Source: Lophium mytilinum (taxonomy: Eukaryota; Ascomycota; Dothideomycetes; Mytilinidiales; Mytilinidiaceae). Taken from it: a stretch of DNA of 64,000 bases. Shown in pieces: positions 44,461 to 56,457 of this stretch. The DNA is taken from the NCBI GenBank assembly GCA_010093605.1, contig MU004189.1, forward strand, positions 15,673-79,672, given 5' to 3'. Numbering within the stretch: the stretch's first letter is position 1; every line of letters starts with the position of its first letter. The translations under genes were made by a program, and so were the position numbers. The notes under the pieces were generated by a model. The model made no database searches. It saw only the letters and a list, made by a program, of their open reading frames with translations, and was not told the origin of the DNA.

Positions 44461-45657
44461 TTAGACAGTTCCCTTTTCAATCACTCTGTCCAATAGTGCT
44501 TTGACATCGTGCCTTTCAAGCGCATCCACTGTCGACCGCACCTGTCGCTCAACCGTGTCTGGGTCATGCCCATACCCTCCATTTGTGAGAGTCGCAATGA
44601 TAGCATCTAGCGGATCCAGAATGAAAAGACAATAGTCCTTCCACGCATGCTCGCGGTCATCGATTTTGACTCCATTCTGCTCCAGCGTGTCAGTATACAG
44701 ATCAAAGATGTCCCGCTCATGTTCCTTCAAATCCGTGGTTTGCAAGGCCGTCATCAAGAAGTAAGCCAGGTCCCGATACCCGTACCCGCGGAATAAACAC
44801 TGCCAGTCATACAGTCCCGCAGTCCCATCGGCATACGCGAGCGTGTTTCCGAGATGCGAGTCGCCATGCAGCAGTGTCTGCGGCTTTGTCTCCCAGTAGT
44901 CGTACACGGTGGCATAGCTCTTTGCCCACTCTTCAAAAAGCGCTTTCGCGTACTCCGTCATCCCCTTCGCAGCCTCCGTCTGAAGAAATCGCCCCCGATT
45001 CCCCTCGAAATACTTCGAAACCCACTCTCCTCCGAATCGCCGAGGCCGCGGCCGCACCCATACCATATCAGTCTTGAAGCGCTCCGTGTTCCAGTATCGC
45101 GAATGGATCTTTGCGAGCGCAATCGCTACCTCCCGTGCGTGTGACAGAGAGCAAGAATCTTTGATCCAGTACGGTTTAATCCCGCGCGCTTCCAAGTCCT
45201 CTAGGATGATGACAAAGCGGCCGCCGGGGTAGCTGCGGGCGTGATAGGATTTAGGAATGACATCGTTTAGCTCTTCCTGAAGGAGCGTGTACACGGCCGC
45301 CTCGAGCTCGGCCATGTGCAAAACTGATAGCATCTCGCGTAGGTGGGGATTATCCGGTGTGATTTTGATGAAGATATTGCTAGGCAGTTCGGGGTCAGAA
45401 CCGTCGCTCCAGGTCAATTCAAGTTTGTGGCGGCTCGTCATGCCTTCGTGTCCTTCAATCGTAGTAATGCCTTCGACCTTATCGTTAGAGGATCCGAGGA
45501 CTACCGTCAGCCATTCGGGAGTGACTTTGTCGATGGTGTGGACTTCGTCAAGCTTCAGCTCCGGCGCATGAGCGAGCATTATGTCGGCAGCCATGAGTGT
45601 CTCGAGAGCATGCTGGTGCGCGGACGAGTGGTCTACCGAGTGGTCTACAGACTCCAT
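44461..45657 (-). CDS. APH/CHK-like small-molecule kinase family protein
   Basis: A 398-residue intronless frame from ATG 45657. The frame is open 27 nt further upstream but only to a TTG. It carries the phosphotransferase signature LLHGDSHLGN (catalytic loop with Asp) and the metal-binding YDWQ motif 19 residues later, plus an N-lobe region FIKITP. This is the aminoglycoside phosphotransferase / ecdysteroid kinase-like fold, a group that includes choline-kinase-type enzymes of unknown substrate in fungi. The N-terminus holds a short repeat, VDHSVDHS. It is tail-to-tail with the beta-mannosidase, 110 bp apart. The substrate cannot be inferred. Confidence 0.85.
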   Translation of the reverse strand: MESVDHSVDHSSAHQHALETLMAADIMLAHAPELKLDEVHTIDKVTPEWLTVVLGSSNDKVEGITTIEGHEGMTSRHKLELTWSDGSDPELPSNIFIKITPDNPHLREMLSVLHMAELEAAVYTLLQEELNDVIPKSYHARSYPGGRFVIILEDLEARGIKPYWIKDSCSLSHAREVAIALAKIHSRYWNTERFKTDMVWVRPRPRRFGGEWVSKYFEGNRGRFLQTEAAKGMTEYAKALFEEWAKSYATVYDYWETKPQTLLHGDSHLGNTLAYADGTAGLYDWQCLFRGYGYRDLAYFLMTALQTTDLKEHERDIFDLYTDTLEQNGVKIDDREHAWKDYCLFILDPLDAIIATLTNGGYGHDPDTVERQVRSTVDALERHDVKALLDRVIEKGTV

Positions 45658-46702
45658 GTTGTTGGGCTTGTTTGAAGGATACAATCGTGATTTGCAGGTG
45701 TTGAAATCGAAGAGTGTTGGAGGCCTGCAGGCATGTGGCGTGGAGAATCCGCCAAGGGTTCTGTCTGTCCTAGTTCTAATGCATGTCAGCCTGAGACGAG
45801 TTTAGCGCAGATTTAGATGCTCTAACGTCGCGATCGTGAGTTTCGAACTCCACGGGAGTGAATGCAAATTGTAGGTGACACAACGGCGAAAGCTCTTTAT
45901 TATAAGAGGGGAGACTTGACAGATATTGCGCAAAATGTCTTGAAAAAAAGGCAAACCGATTGAAGTTGTTCTGTACAAAGTAGCAGTCAACTTATAGTGT
46001 GCAAAGAGTAAGCGATTACTGCAAGGAATACTATGCCTGATTCATGTCTTGTGACTGCCCCTCTCGAAGTTACCAGCAAGACTCATACAAAAAGTAGTAA
46101 CAGCGTCCGGCTGAACCAAATTAGTACGAGTAACAATGGTCAGTACTGTACCACATGCAATAAGTCTCCAATCTAGGCCACTTTCTACAGCCCAAATAAG
46201 GACCCTAGGCCCCTAAATGTGCAAGTAAGACGGTAGTCAGAATGTTGCGATTTGAAGTCGTCGAACTTGGAATATAGTATGTACAGCCTATTCCTACGTT
46301 CGTCTTCTTTGTTTGGTATCTTTCTCTCAAATACAATACCACAGCCTCTTTCAAGTCGTCGTCGTCTTCGTCGTCGTTGTCGTTGTCGTTTCTATCTGGG
46401 CTCAAATTCCAATTCCGGATCCGCATCGTCGGATAGAGAGCTCCTCGCCAGCTATGCTTGTGGTTGTGGCTGGAAGGAACCTTGCTTGATGCTTGAAAAT
46501 TCGAGGAGATTCCTGCTATCTGAATCATGAAGGTGGTGTTCATATTCGACCCCGCGCCTATCGGCGCAGATCGGCGGGGGTGATGGGGAGGCTGATGTAT
46601 TCCGGGGTCCGAACTGTGGGGAATGCGGAGAGACCGACTCCCCCGCGACGACGCGTCTTCTGCCTCTACCAACATCTTCACCTTCTACTTAGTTGAGCCA
46701 TA
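45658..46702. other. 1-kb divergent promoter region
   Basis: Between the kinase-like gene and the bZIP gene. It contains a GTC/GTT trinucleotide microsatellite and no visible gene. Minus-strand frames over the microsatellite are shadows. Confidence 0.5.
46355..46390. repeat. GTC-rich trinucleotide microsatellite
   Basis: An imperfect run of GTC/TTC/GTT triplets within the bZIP upstream region. Likely a polymorphic simple repeat, possibly in the 5' UTR. Confidence 0.8.
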
Positions 46703-48195
46703 ATGAGTACCATGAGAACCCTCAAGTCGACGGGGAGCGGGCGCTTCGAGAAGGAGGATCCCATAGCAAAGCAGAGGCGCGAAAAAAAGCGCATCCAGAA
46801 CCGCAATGCCCAGCGGAGCCACCGAGAGAAACAGGCAGCATACATTCGCACCCTGGAGAAGATGGTGAGCGACGCGGTACCTGCTGGTGGCCAGATGCCA
46901 GACGCAGCATGTCAGAGCGCGCAAACGCAGGCGAATTGGATCGAGGAGATTCGCGAGCTTCAGGAGGCCTTGTTGCGCATGCGGAAGAAATTCCAGAGCC
47001 TGAGCTTCGCAGCTGCATCAAATGCAGGTACGACTGCGGTCTCATGCGACCTTCAGCAGGCATTCGACTAGATGTGTACTGACAGACAGCTCTGTGCTAG
47101 AGGACCTTATCTTCAAACGGATTCTGAACCTCCAGTCTCTTTCTCGTGCCGAAACACCACGTAGCCCAAGACAACCTCAGCAAGGAACGCCTTTCCACAT
47201 CGCCCAGTCCGTCGAATCCGTGCTAGATCCCTCCGGTACCCTGATAGAATGGGGTCAAGATACAGATCTTGCAACGCTCTTCGCCGATGACTACCTTCAC
47301 AATGGTGCTCCGCCACCTAGCATTCCTTGCTCCCATTCTGAATTCAACCAAGCACTGGTATTACAACCGAATGTATGCGTCTCTCCACCTGGAAGTGTAT
47401 CGTCGGCCTCTTCGAAATCATCGCTTGCCGAATCATTGCGTGTTGAAGACGTGTATCCCTCCACCGACATTTTGGGAGTAGAAAGAACGTTGAAGACGGT
47501 ACTCGAACAATCAGAAAACCGTGCAGATGTCGACAGATCCGTTAGTTTAGCCGTGCGCATCATGTTGAAACGAAGCCCCCTCATCGACGGTATTTTCAGC
47601 TTAATGGTACGTCTGCGCCACTACTCAATCTCATTGCGGTAGACGAAGTGCATCTAATCAGCCCTAGGGAGGTGCCGAAGCAGTCGAGAGAGTTATCCAT
47701 TGGAGGATCGCACCGACGGCAGCGAATAGAGACAAAATCCCCGCGCCTTTCAGACCAACGGTTCTTCAGCAGCACTTCCCGGAGCACAACTACGGCATCG
47801 ATTTCCTTTACTGGGCCGAACTCCGGGATCAATTGATGCTCCAAAACGACATTGACATAGGCCAACTCGTGGAAGACTGCCTACGGAATCTAGTTCAAGA
47901 GGTACCGCAGCTAAACCTCTCGCTTCCATTGGTGGAGACGTACTTCCATCTTATCGAGCTCGTTCAAACAAATAGCGAGCAGCAGTTGCCGAGTCCCGTC
48001 GAGCGTTTCCTTGACTTGACCTACTCTGATGACGACCGGGAACCTCTTCGCCTCCATCATCCGCATTACAAGGTTTTTCGTGCGGTGGAGAAATACCAGT
48101 TAGACGAGCTGTCGAATAGGAAGATGATGCCGAACTTTGCAGAGAAGTATCCCTCCTTAGATCTTACAAATAGTAAGTCCACAATCTACCTTTGA
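46703..48195 (+). CDS. bZIP transcription factor with DUF3425 domain
   Basis: Exons 46703-47027, 47086-47606 and 47668-48195 give 457 residues. The basic region (about 24-45) reads RREKKRIQNRNAQRSHREK, keeping the N-x-x-A-Q-x-x-x-R core of bZIP proteins, followed by a short heptad stretch (YIRTLEKMV). The C-terminal half is the DUF3425 domain, with the typical IHWRIAPTAANRDKIP and DFLYWAELRDQLM segments. Such proteins are common in Pezizomycotina and resemble AP-1-like regulators; target genes are unknown. A GTAAGT at 48173 could be a donor; splicing to the AG at 48236 would replace the last residues and end at 48244. Confidence 0.9.
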
Positions 48196-49305
48196 CGCTG
48201 AATCTCAATCGTCGTAATATGTCGCGAAAGTTTCAGCTAATTAGGCCTGCACAGTTATAACGAAATTCCCAGTCGCGAGTTTTGGATAGCTATGAAGCTT
48301 GTGAAGGTGCGCGGGCTCGAGGAGATAACATGCCGATGAATACCCAGACATTTCTTAAGTGAGCACGGAGGGGTAAAGAGCTGGTGGTAGGGCGCAGAAA
48401 GGACAAGAGTTGAGAAGTGAAAAGATGGACGCGAAGCACTAGTTAGTGTCCAATGCTTCGCAAACTAGAATCGCTCATAACCTTTGATGAAGGAACCTTG
48501 TGCATGCCCAACCGTCTTCTGCGCCTATGAGCGGCAAAGAGATGGAGATGGAGGAAAGATGCTATCTTGAAGCGAGCTCCCCGCTCCCCATTGTTTAGCG
48601 CAATGACGATGAGTAGCGATGAGCCTGAAGATAGAAAAGAGCCTCGCATTAAGTTCGATTATGCTTGTAGGAAAAGGTTGCTTGAGGTCATTGGGAAGGC
48701 GAATAGAGTCCTCCACAGACTACACCAGTAATACGGTGTTACAAGCTACAAGCAGTTACGCCACACAGACTCTTCGGACTCTAGCAGTCAAAAACGAAGG
48801 TGCTCAGAAGCTGGAACTAGATTCCAAAACACCGCGATACTGGCGAGGGGAACACCTAGTCCTACTACTTAAGGTGGCGAAAGCAGAGGATTGTGGGAAG
48901 GTTGCAGGAGGGATTATCGTCAGGCTTGGTTGAAGGCGCTATCTCAAGGATTTCGTCGAGTTAGCAAGAAGCATGTTGGTCCTAGCATGATCGAAAAGCC
49001 AGTGGTTTTTCGGGGCTCAGTCGCGATAGCCTCTCTAAACCCAGGCAGCTACCATTCGAAGCTAAGCTTTGACCGAGGCCTGAGGAGTGGCGCTAGAATA
49101 TGGGAAAGGGCAGTTTAGTAGACGTCGAGCTTGAAGATAGGGAGTTTTATAGTAGGATGAGAAGCTGTGCGGCCTGGGAGTTGGCCGAAGCTAGAATAGA
49201 ACTATTATACGAAAGACTATTGACCTTAAGACAACTATAGTATTCCGTATTCTACGGTCTCCGGCGCGGAAAATCATCTGCCCGGGGATTCATCTTAGTC
49301 TCCTT
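48196..49305. other. 1.1-kb intergenic region, no gene seen
   Basis: Only short unrecognisable frames. The stretch at 49.14-49.26 kb is TpA-rich like the RIP block and may be a small repeat remnant. Confidence 0.45.
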
Positions 49306-50569
49306 TCATCGCAGTACTTCATTTGAATACTTTTCATAAAGATCCGGGTACCATCTCTTCCCTACGTCTGGATGGCTAAGCACTCTGTTTCTCAACTGAG
49401 CCTCTCCAAACTTTACAGACGAATCAGCCACCCATCTTCTGCCCAGCGGTCAGGACATGAGACTTACACAAGAATATTGCGGGGACAAGAACTCGCTGGG
49501 CACGTCCACTGCCCTTTTCTTCCGATCATCCGTCACGGGAATCTTTGCGGTAATATGTGCTGCCGACTCCCTCAATTGGTCCAAAGTCAGATCCAACCGG
49601 ACACCAAGAAAGAAGGGAATGCTATAGCGAGTCACGTCCGTCGGAGCCTGGCAGAGGTCAGTTGCCAAATCACCTGCAGATGCAGCCAACGTACAATCAC
49701 TCGATGCGTTGTCGCCCCGCAGATACCACCGGTAATTGCTTCAAACCCCTGCTGAATGTTGACGACTAGACTTCCTTCCACGGGCGACACTTCAATCCAG
49801 TCGCCATCTTTATTCAGTACCTCGAGACCCCCGACGTTATCTTGCGATAGAAATGTAAAGAGCCCTGTCGAGTCTTTGTGAGGGCCCACTCCTTGCGACC
49901 CTGGAGCTGCAGGCGGGTACTTCACAAATTTCAGCCTGTCCATGTCACCCAGGAATCCATCAAACGTGGTCGGCGGGAGTGATAACGATTCTCCCACAAG
50001 TTGCAGGAAAGATCTGGAGAGTGAATGCATTCCCGTTAGATATTGCTTCACTAGGGATTCTACCTCGGAATTGGCTGGAAACTGGCTAGGCCCTGCTAAC
50101 TTCTTCCACTGCGGCTCGTTGACTGCTGTTGTTGCTTCAACAGGAGTTCCGAAGTCAAATTGCTGCCACAATGCGTTAGGCTGCAACAACTTGAACGATG
50201 AAGGAGACCTCGAGCCAGAAAGTAAATGACTCTCCTCGTCGGCAAGCATCAGCGAAAAAGTTGTCGGCTTACCTCTCTGAGATCAGTCTGCGCTGCCGTC
50301 GTCTCGGATCCAAGCTGAGTGTATCCCAGGAATGCCGGCGAGTTGCGCATATTGGACTTCTCCTTCACTTCGGTAGGTAATGAAAACACCCATGGCAACG
50401 CTTCATGAGTTTCCTTTATCAATGGCTCCAATCCCGACTCCACAAGGTAGAGGAAGCCAACGACGAAGATAGCATCTCGCAGTTTGATAAGCTCTGCTGC
50501 CTTCGTTGTCGGGGTTCTCAGCCGGCTGTAGTTAATGGTAGGGATGGAAGAAAATGAGGATGGCATCAT
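49306..50569 (-). CDS. Fe(II)/2-oxoglutarate oxygenase, isopenicillin-N-synthase-like
   Basis: Exons 50569-50273, 50162-49695, 49647-49468 and 49410-49306 join to 349 residues. Intron 1 (110 bp, branch CCTAAC) joins TDLRE to QFDFGTP, a conserved junction in the family. The N-terminal DIOX_N region holds PTINYSRL. The catalytic core has the iron ligands His-x-Asp in GPHKDSTGLF and His in THRVI, and the 2-oxoglutarate Arg in RYSIPFF. It ends with the family tail SEFLSPQYSCFGEAQLRNR and HPDVGKRWYPDLY, spliced over the last intron. Typical roles are hydroxylation, desaturation or ring closure of small molecules. Neighbours are a second Fe/2OG oxygenase and a permease. Confidence 0.92.
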
Positions 50570-51193
50570 TGCCGTGTAAAATTTACTCTTCCACCAGTGA
50601 ATTCCTAGGCGGGCTTAAGGTATCGCAGCTTCTTGTCTCGCGCCTAATGTGAAAGTCTATCTGTTTGACTAGCCAGGCCCACGAAGCCTCTCTCGAGTCC
50701 GGCTCCTCCGAAGTCGCTCGAAGCTGTCAATATCATCCGACTTTCGATAGCCGCTGAAGGCGAGTATCGAACTCCCACTTTGATTTGTGGATCCTGTCAG
50801 TAGTACCTAGGCCGAGAGTCATGAAGCTGTGGAGCTCAGCTGATTCAGTCAGCCGTACTCGACGCTTTCTCCGAATACTTTGTAAAGTCCTAGAGAAAGC
50901 CGAAGGACTAATGTTATGCTGTGCCCGTGGCAGGAAATTGCGTGATGGGACGAATGACTCGTTGGGCGGGCCAAGAGATACGACACACGATCGTGTACCA
51001 AAGTACCCCGCTATAACTTACCAGCAAGCTAATATTCCACGTAGAACATGGCAAATGGATCATAGAGTTTGGAGACCAAGTTGACATACTGAAGGAGTCA
51101 TTGAATAGTCATTTTTCAAGGTGCAATGTGCATAGCTCGACTTGAGCCAATATTCTAGCTCTATCGATTTAGAATACTAGTGTCCGGAAGAAT
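50570..51193. other. intergenic between the two oxygenase genes
   Basis: About 620 bp, upstream of the first oxygenase and downstream of the TauD-type gene. No gene is seen. Confidence 0.5.
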
Positions 51194-52453
51194 CTACAGC
51201 GGGACAAATTTCTCATGGCCATCCCACAAGCTAACAAGCAGCGACCGATCTCCCTTCCAAGGTGTTCGAGCATGCTGGACTGTAAAATTGTCAATCAGCG
51301 CAACGTCGCCCGGCTGCCACGGAGTCAAGAAGCCAATGTCGTCTGAAATCTCAAGCAATCGCTCCTGGAACTCGACTGGGATAGGCGTACCATCCCCATA
51401 CGTTGTAGGTAGATGGTATTTCTCATCCTTTCCGCGGTACGGAGGCTCGAGAGCATTGTTGTCTCTTCCTCGTCCATACACGCCTGCAAATCCGTTGAAA
51501 AATGTTGGTTTTCCGGTAGAGCCAATGCGACGGATGGCAGGAAGATGCTGCAAAACATGGAGCGCTCCGTTAGGCTGCCATTCCGCTTTTGCTTGGAGCG
51601 TATCGCGTAGCACAGCCTCGACCTTCTCACGTTGCACTTCGAGCGAGTCTCCGTCCTTGATCTCGAATCCGTAAGAATCCTGTCCGTCGGTCAATACGTG
51701 TTCAGGCTCATTTCGAAAGACTTGCCTTCCAATTCCATCCAATGTGCCCGGCCTCCGGGTCGTCCTTCGCGGGAAAGTATTGTCTTCCAATGATCCCTTG
51801 GATTCAACATCAGCTATGTCCGACTGAGGATACTATAAGCGTACTCACCTTTCTCGCTCAGGTCTTTCAAGAACTCCGGCAGATCTGCTGCAAGTCTATC
51901 GTAGAGCTCGAGAGATGAGAGCAACGGAGTTTGGCCACCTTGCTCCGGAACCTTCTCAGAAAAGAAGAAGAGAACTCCTGGGAAGTAGGCGCTTCGACCG
52001 TACTCGGAATGGTAGTAGAACTTGACATCCGGAGGCTCCTCGTTCGCAGTCTTGATGTTAGTTGTCACAGTCGTTCTCTTTCCAGCGAGCCCAACCTCGC
52101 GGTGTGGTTGAGGGAGCTGGAATGCAGTGACAAACTTGGAGAAATCTTGAGCATTCTTGATTGGGAGGCCGCGGATGAGGATTACACCGTCTGTATTCTT
52201 GTAAGTAAGCTATGAAGCACATGTTTGCTCACGGATACTAACGCTGCGAGAGTAGAGACCGAAATGTCCCAGTCTTTGCAATATTCTCTAGATACCCCAC
52301 GGCGGAGTCTATATCCGCAGGAACTGCCCCATCTTTAGGATGAAGGCCAAGAGGAAAGGCTTTCCCGTGAACTATTCGACTGTCAGGTATGTCGAATACT
52401 TCGAGAGTGAGATCGCTATCTTCAAGCGTGGTCGTGGAGGTAGTCGTCGCCAT
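51194..52453 (-). CDS. TauD/TfdA-family dioxygenase with H-x-E iron motif
   Basis: Likely exons are 52453-52243, 52197-51849, 51796-51726 and 51679-51194, about 370 residues. The last intron (51725-51680, 46 bp) must use a GC donor (AAG|GCAAGT) to join GWNWK to DSYGFEI; without it the frame stops at once. The fold markers are present: VILIRGLPI, the iron-binding YYHSEYG (His-x-Glu rather than the usual His-x-Asp, as in clavaminate synthase), HVLQHLPAIR, and the distal His/Arg region DNFTVQHARTPW. The first junction does not work: exon 1 ends in phase 1 at a GTTAGT donor while exon 2 begins in phase 0. This is either an unplaced intron, a frameshift, or a dead gene. It is divergent from a Dal5-type permease. 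Confidence 0.75.
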
Positions 52454-53103
52454 GCTCAGTATTGACAGCCGATGGCGACTCAAGTCAAGACTCAGCAATC
52501 ACTGTATCCCTTTGCGATAGCAGGACTTTGTGTGCGGCTAATGCTCGAACCAATGAGTCAGTAGTCGCATGATGCCTTCTTAGCAGACGATCCTGATGAC
52601 CTCCTTCGCGGGGGTCTTCGGACACTTCGTTGCGAACATCGGCCTTCTATCCGCAGCTTGGTAGGCTTAGTCGCTTGAAACGCATGGCACGCATGGTACA
52701 TTATCAAAACATGCAGGGTTTTTGACGATTTTGGCGTTTTTATATGATTAGCGAGGCACGTATGAACTGGGAATAATGTTGTCATGCTCCTAGCTCCACG
52801 CGGTCCCCAAACCACCCACTTTCGGCTAACCTTCTAACAACATCATGGAACATGTTTAGCCTAAATGGCATCTACTGGACTATCCGCAGCCCTATCTCGA
52901 GTCATCATGCAAGAAAACTGGGACTTTACTCGGCTTGCTCGAAACCACGAGGTATTCGTGCTCACCAGCATGAATGACGGTTGACGATAGTTCAGATCCA
53001 CCGTGGATCTAGATGCACAGTAAGCTCCAGCTACACCCTTTAAATGCTCATCCTGCATGCGCCTTGAATCCCAGATCGCCGTGCCTCCCAGACATTCGGG
53101 ATC
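52454..53103. other. divergent promoter region, dioxygenase and permease
   Basis: A 650-bp shared upstream region. The arrangement suggests co-regulation of the TauD-type gene and the permease. No distinct motif was found. Confidence 0.45.
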
Positions 53104-54868
53104 ATGGTAAACGCTCAAATTTCTCCACTTGAGGAGAATGTGGCTCGCAAGGATATTGCCCACGTCTCACCTGCTGGTATCGAGGGAAATGTCGATGTCT
53201 CCGCCAAGAACCAGTCCTGGAAGAACTACTTCTGGGACTCGTGGGACAAGTCGCCTGAGGTAAGCAAATGTTCTCTTCGCCATGAAAGACATGTAGTTGA
53301 CATCGCTCACCCGATAATCAGGAACGGAGGTTGCTCTTCAAGCTTGACTTGACCCTCATGACCTTTGGCTGCCTGGGAACGTTTATCAAGTACATTGATA
53401 GGTAGGATGCCTCCTCTAACTTCGCGAATATCCGCTGACATCGTCCCTACTAGATCCAATATCAACTCCGCATTTGTCTCGGGAATGAAAGAGGACCTTC
53501 GGCTTTATGGCAACGAACTCAACTACGCTAGTACCGCCTTCTCCATCGCGAACATCATCGGCTTATGGCCATGCAACCTAATTCTCACTCGATCGAATCC
53601 GAAATGGTTCATCCCACTCCTAGAGGCTGGGTGGACGATTTGCACCTTTGCACAGGCAGCGATGAAAGCACCACTTCAGATGTATGTCTTGAGGACTCTG
53701 ACGGGCCTGTTTGAAACTGGCCACTACTCTGCTATCGTGTACCTCTGCGGCGCTTGGTACCAGAAGGCGGAGCTGTCAAGAAGACTCGCCATCATCAACT
53801 GTGCTACCGCCATTGGGCCCATGTTCAGCTCATACTTGCAAGCGGCCGCATATACCGGACTAAATGGTAGACACGGTATGGCAGGTTGGCAGTGGCTCTT
53901 TATCATTGATGGCGTCATCTCCATCGGTATCATCATCCCACAGTGCTTATTCTACCCCGACGTTCCCTCACGTCAAAAGCCTGACTGGGTCTTCACCGAG
54001 AAGGCAAGTTCTCCAAAGACATCGACATGAAGCTCCTCTAACATCGAAACAGGAAATCGAAATAGCTCGAGACCGAAACCCTCGTGAAGGAAGAGTCAAG
54101 CAGGGCAAATTCACCAGAACGCAAATGAAGCGTTGGCTTCTGACTCCCGATATCTGGCTTCTCTGGCTCATCTCGATCGGCAACTCCATCGGTAATCAGC
54201 CATCGAGCTCTATGGCTTTCTGGCTGAAAGCCTGGAATAAGAAGCATCCTAAGTCCTTCACCGTTCCGCAAATCAACAACTACACGACTCCAATCCAAGC
54301 CGTCACGGTCGTGGTGACCCTCTTCATGGCATGGTCGAGCGACACATGGCTAGGCGGCCGGCGATGGCCAATGCTGGTAGTAGGCGGGGTGGTGAATGGC
54401 ATTGTCTGTATCCTTCTGGGCTCCACACCTGTTTTTCCCAAAAATCGCGCCTTTCGCTGGTTTCTCTACTACCAAACCGGCTGGGCGCAAGCCAGCAATA
54501 GCATGTTCTGGGCATGGACGCAAGATACTCTATCTGGCGATCCTGGAACTCGTGCCTGGGCATCCGCTGGACTCAACGTCTGGGCTTGGACATTCATTGC
54601 GACCGTGCCGCTGGCTGTTTTCAAGACCACCGATCAGCCCGCTGTCGTTGCTGGAAACTTTACAGCCGCTGGGTTCTGCTTTACTGTTGCAATCGGGGCT
54701 GTTGCGCTTGCGTATCTACAGCACCGGCGGTCTTTGACCAGCGGTGGGGATGGCTCAATCGACGACTCTCAAGGCTCAGACTCCGAGATTCGCTCTAGCG
54801 ACAATGCTGATGGGTTGGTTTATGACGATTCCAAGATCGTTAGAACGGGCATAAAGGCGGTAGCTTGA
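53104..54868 (+). CDS. MFS anion:cation symporter, Dal5/Liz1 (pantothenate-allantoate) type
   Basis: Exons 53104-53259, 53322-53401, 53454-54003 and 54053-54868 give 533 residues. The last intron (54004-54052) has a GC donor (AAG|GCAAGT), with branch CTAAC and acceptor ACAG. The conserved opening ERRLLFKLDLTLMTFGCLG, then KYIDRSNINSAFVSGM, is diagnostic of the Dal5 family. The PDVPSRQKPDWVF loop follows. Members move organic anions such as allantoate, pantothenate, nicotinate, biotin precursors and sulfur compounds into the cell; fungal members like this are often named pantothenate transporter Liz1. The substrate cannot be fixed from sequence. It is divergent from a Fe/2OG dioxygenase. Confidence 0.93.
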
Positions 54869-55156
54869 TATCGTTCAACTCTGGGGATTCCCGAATGGAG
54901 TAGATATGTATTTATTCTGGAAGGCGGTATCAGTGACTCATTGGGGATCAGCAGCTGGTAACCTGCTTTTAGATACCGTGAAGGCCCACAGGCAAATGCA
55001 ACTACAGTCGAAGTGCCCACACCAACGCTGAAGATCGACATCTGTGCAGTGATGACGCCTTCGCGAAGTATCCACATCAAAGTGACATATAAGACAACGA
55101 AGCCACCTGAAAGTCGATACTCTAACTCCTCGCCAAGTCTAATACCAAGGTCTAGA

Positions 55157-56265
55157 ATGTCTACCCCCGTGAAGATGGAATACCGGCATCTCGGTCGAAC
55201 TGGTCTCAAGGTTTCCGCCATTTCTCTTGGCAGCTGGATCACGTATGGAGGACATGTCGATAACGGTATTACATCCTCGAAGGAAGCAGCAGTCTGGTCT
55301 TTGACTATGCTAATTCATTCTTCCTAGAACACGCATTCGACATCTTCAAGAAGGCGTACGACGCGGGCATCAACTTCTTCGATACCGCAGAGAACTACTC
55401 CGCCGGGAAAGCCGAGATCGTGCTCGGGAAAGCCATCAAGAAATTCGGCTGGAAGCAGAACGACCTCGTGATATCCACAAAAGTGTATTTCGGCCTCAAC
55501 AACTCCGCTGACCCTTCCAATCCCATCAACAATGTCGGTCTCTCCCGCAAGTACATCATTGAAGGCCTTAATCTCTCCCTCAAACGCCTAGACTTGCCTT
55601 ATGTCGACATTGTCTACGCCCACCGTCCAGACCGCGACACTCCCATTGAAGAGATTGTACGAGGCTTCAACTATCTCATCAATTCCGGCAAGTCTTTTTA
55701 CTGGGGCACTTCCGAGTGGAGCGCAGTCGAAATCGCGGACGCATGGCGCGTCGCTGACAAGCTCAACCTCATTGGACCCGCGGTCGAGCAACCGCAGTAC
55801 AACCTCCTCGTGCGAGAGAAAGTCGAGAACGAGTTCCGCTGGCTGTACGAGAAGTATGGGCTTGGCCTTACTGTCTTCTCGCCGCTGAAGCAAGGCATTC
55901 TAACGGGTAAGTACAACGGGCAGAGCCAGCCTCCACCCGACAGTCGGCTTGCTACGGCCAAAGACAAGTACTCGGTTGCGTACAGCAAGACCTTCGGGAA
56001 CGAGACGTGGCAGCGCGAGTTGGACTTAGTAGAGAAGCTGAAGCCGGTGGCGGAGGAATTGGGCGTTTCACTGGCGCAGCTGGCGTTGGCTTGGGTGTTG
56101 AAGAATGAGAATGTTTCATCGGTCATCATCGGCGCCTCGAGTCCGGCTCAAGTTGATGAGAATGTGGCAGCTTTGGAAGTCGCAAAGAAGCTTAGTGGCG
56201 ATCAATTGCAAAAGATTGATGAAGTTTTGGGGAATGGTTTTGAGAAGCCTCCGCGACGGTTCTAG
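55157..56265 (+). CDS. aldo-keto reductase, potassium-channel beta-subunit-like
   Basis: Exons 55157-55265 and 55328-56265 give 348 residues. It opens with YRHLGRTGLKVSAISLGSW, typical of the KCNAB-like branch. The catalytic tetrad is visible: Asp and Tyr in FFDTAENYSAG, Lys in VISTKV, and His in VYAHRPD. NADPH-binding segments are present near the C-terminus (VIIGASSPAQVDENV). It reduces carbonyl compounds with NADPH; fungal members are of unknown substrate. It lies 288 bp downstream of the permease on the same strand and could be part of the same small metabolic neighbourhood. Confidence 0.93.
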
Positions 56266-56457
56266 AGTCTAGGTATCGCACCCCAAGAATTGAGTATATA
56301 TCAGAAGCCCTATATGCATAGAATCTTGGGATTGGTACATAGTGCCTCGAAGGAAGAGCATCTCCCGATCATTGGAAAGGATGCCAACTCTTTGCATTTT
56401 CTCTTTCCTTCCACTCTAGGCGCGCTGCCGCGTATTTCACATGACATCCCTAACCGT

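Noticed and set aside
46205-46681. 158-codon minus-strand frame rich in Asp and Asn
   Set aside because: The acidic tract is just the GTC microsatellite read in reverse; no domain, no homologous look, and it lies in the bZIP upstream region.
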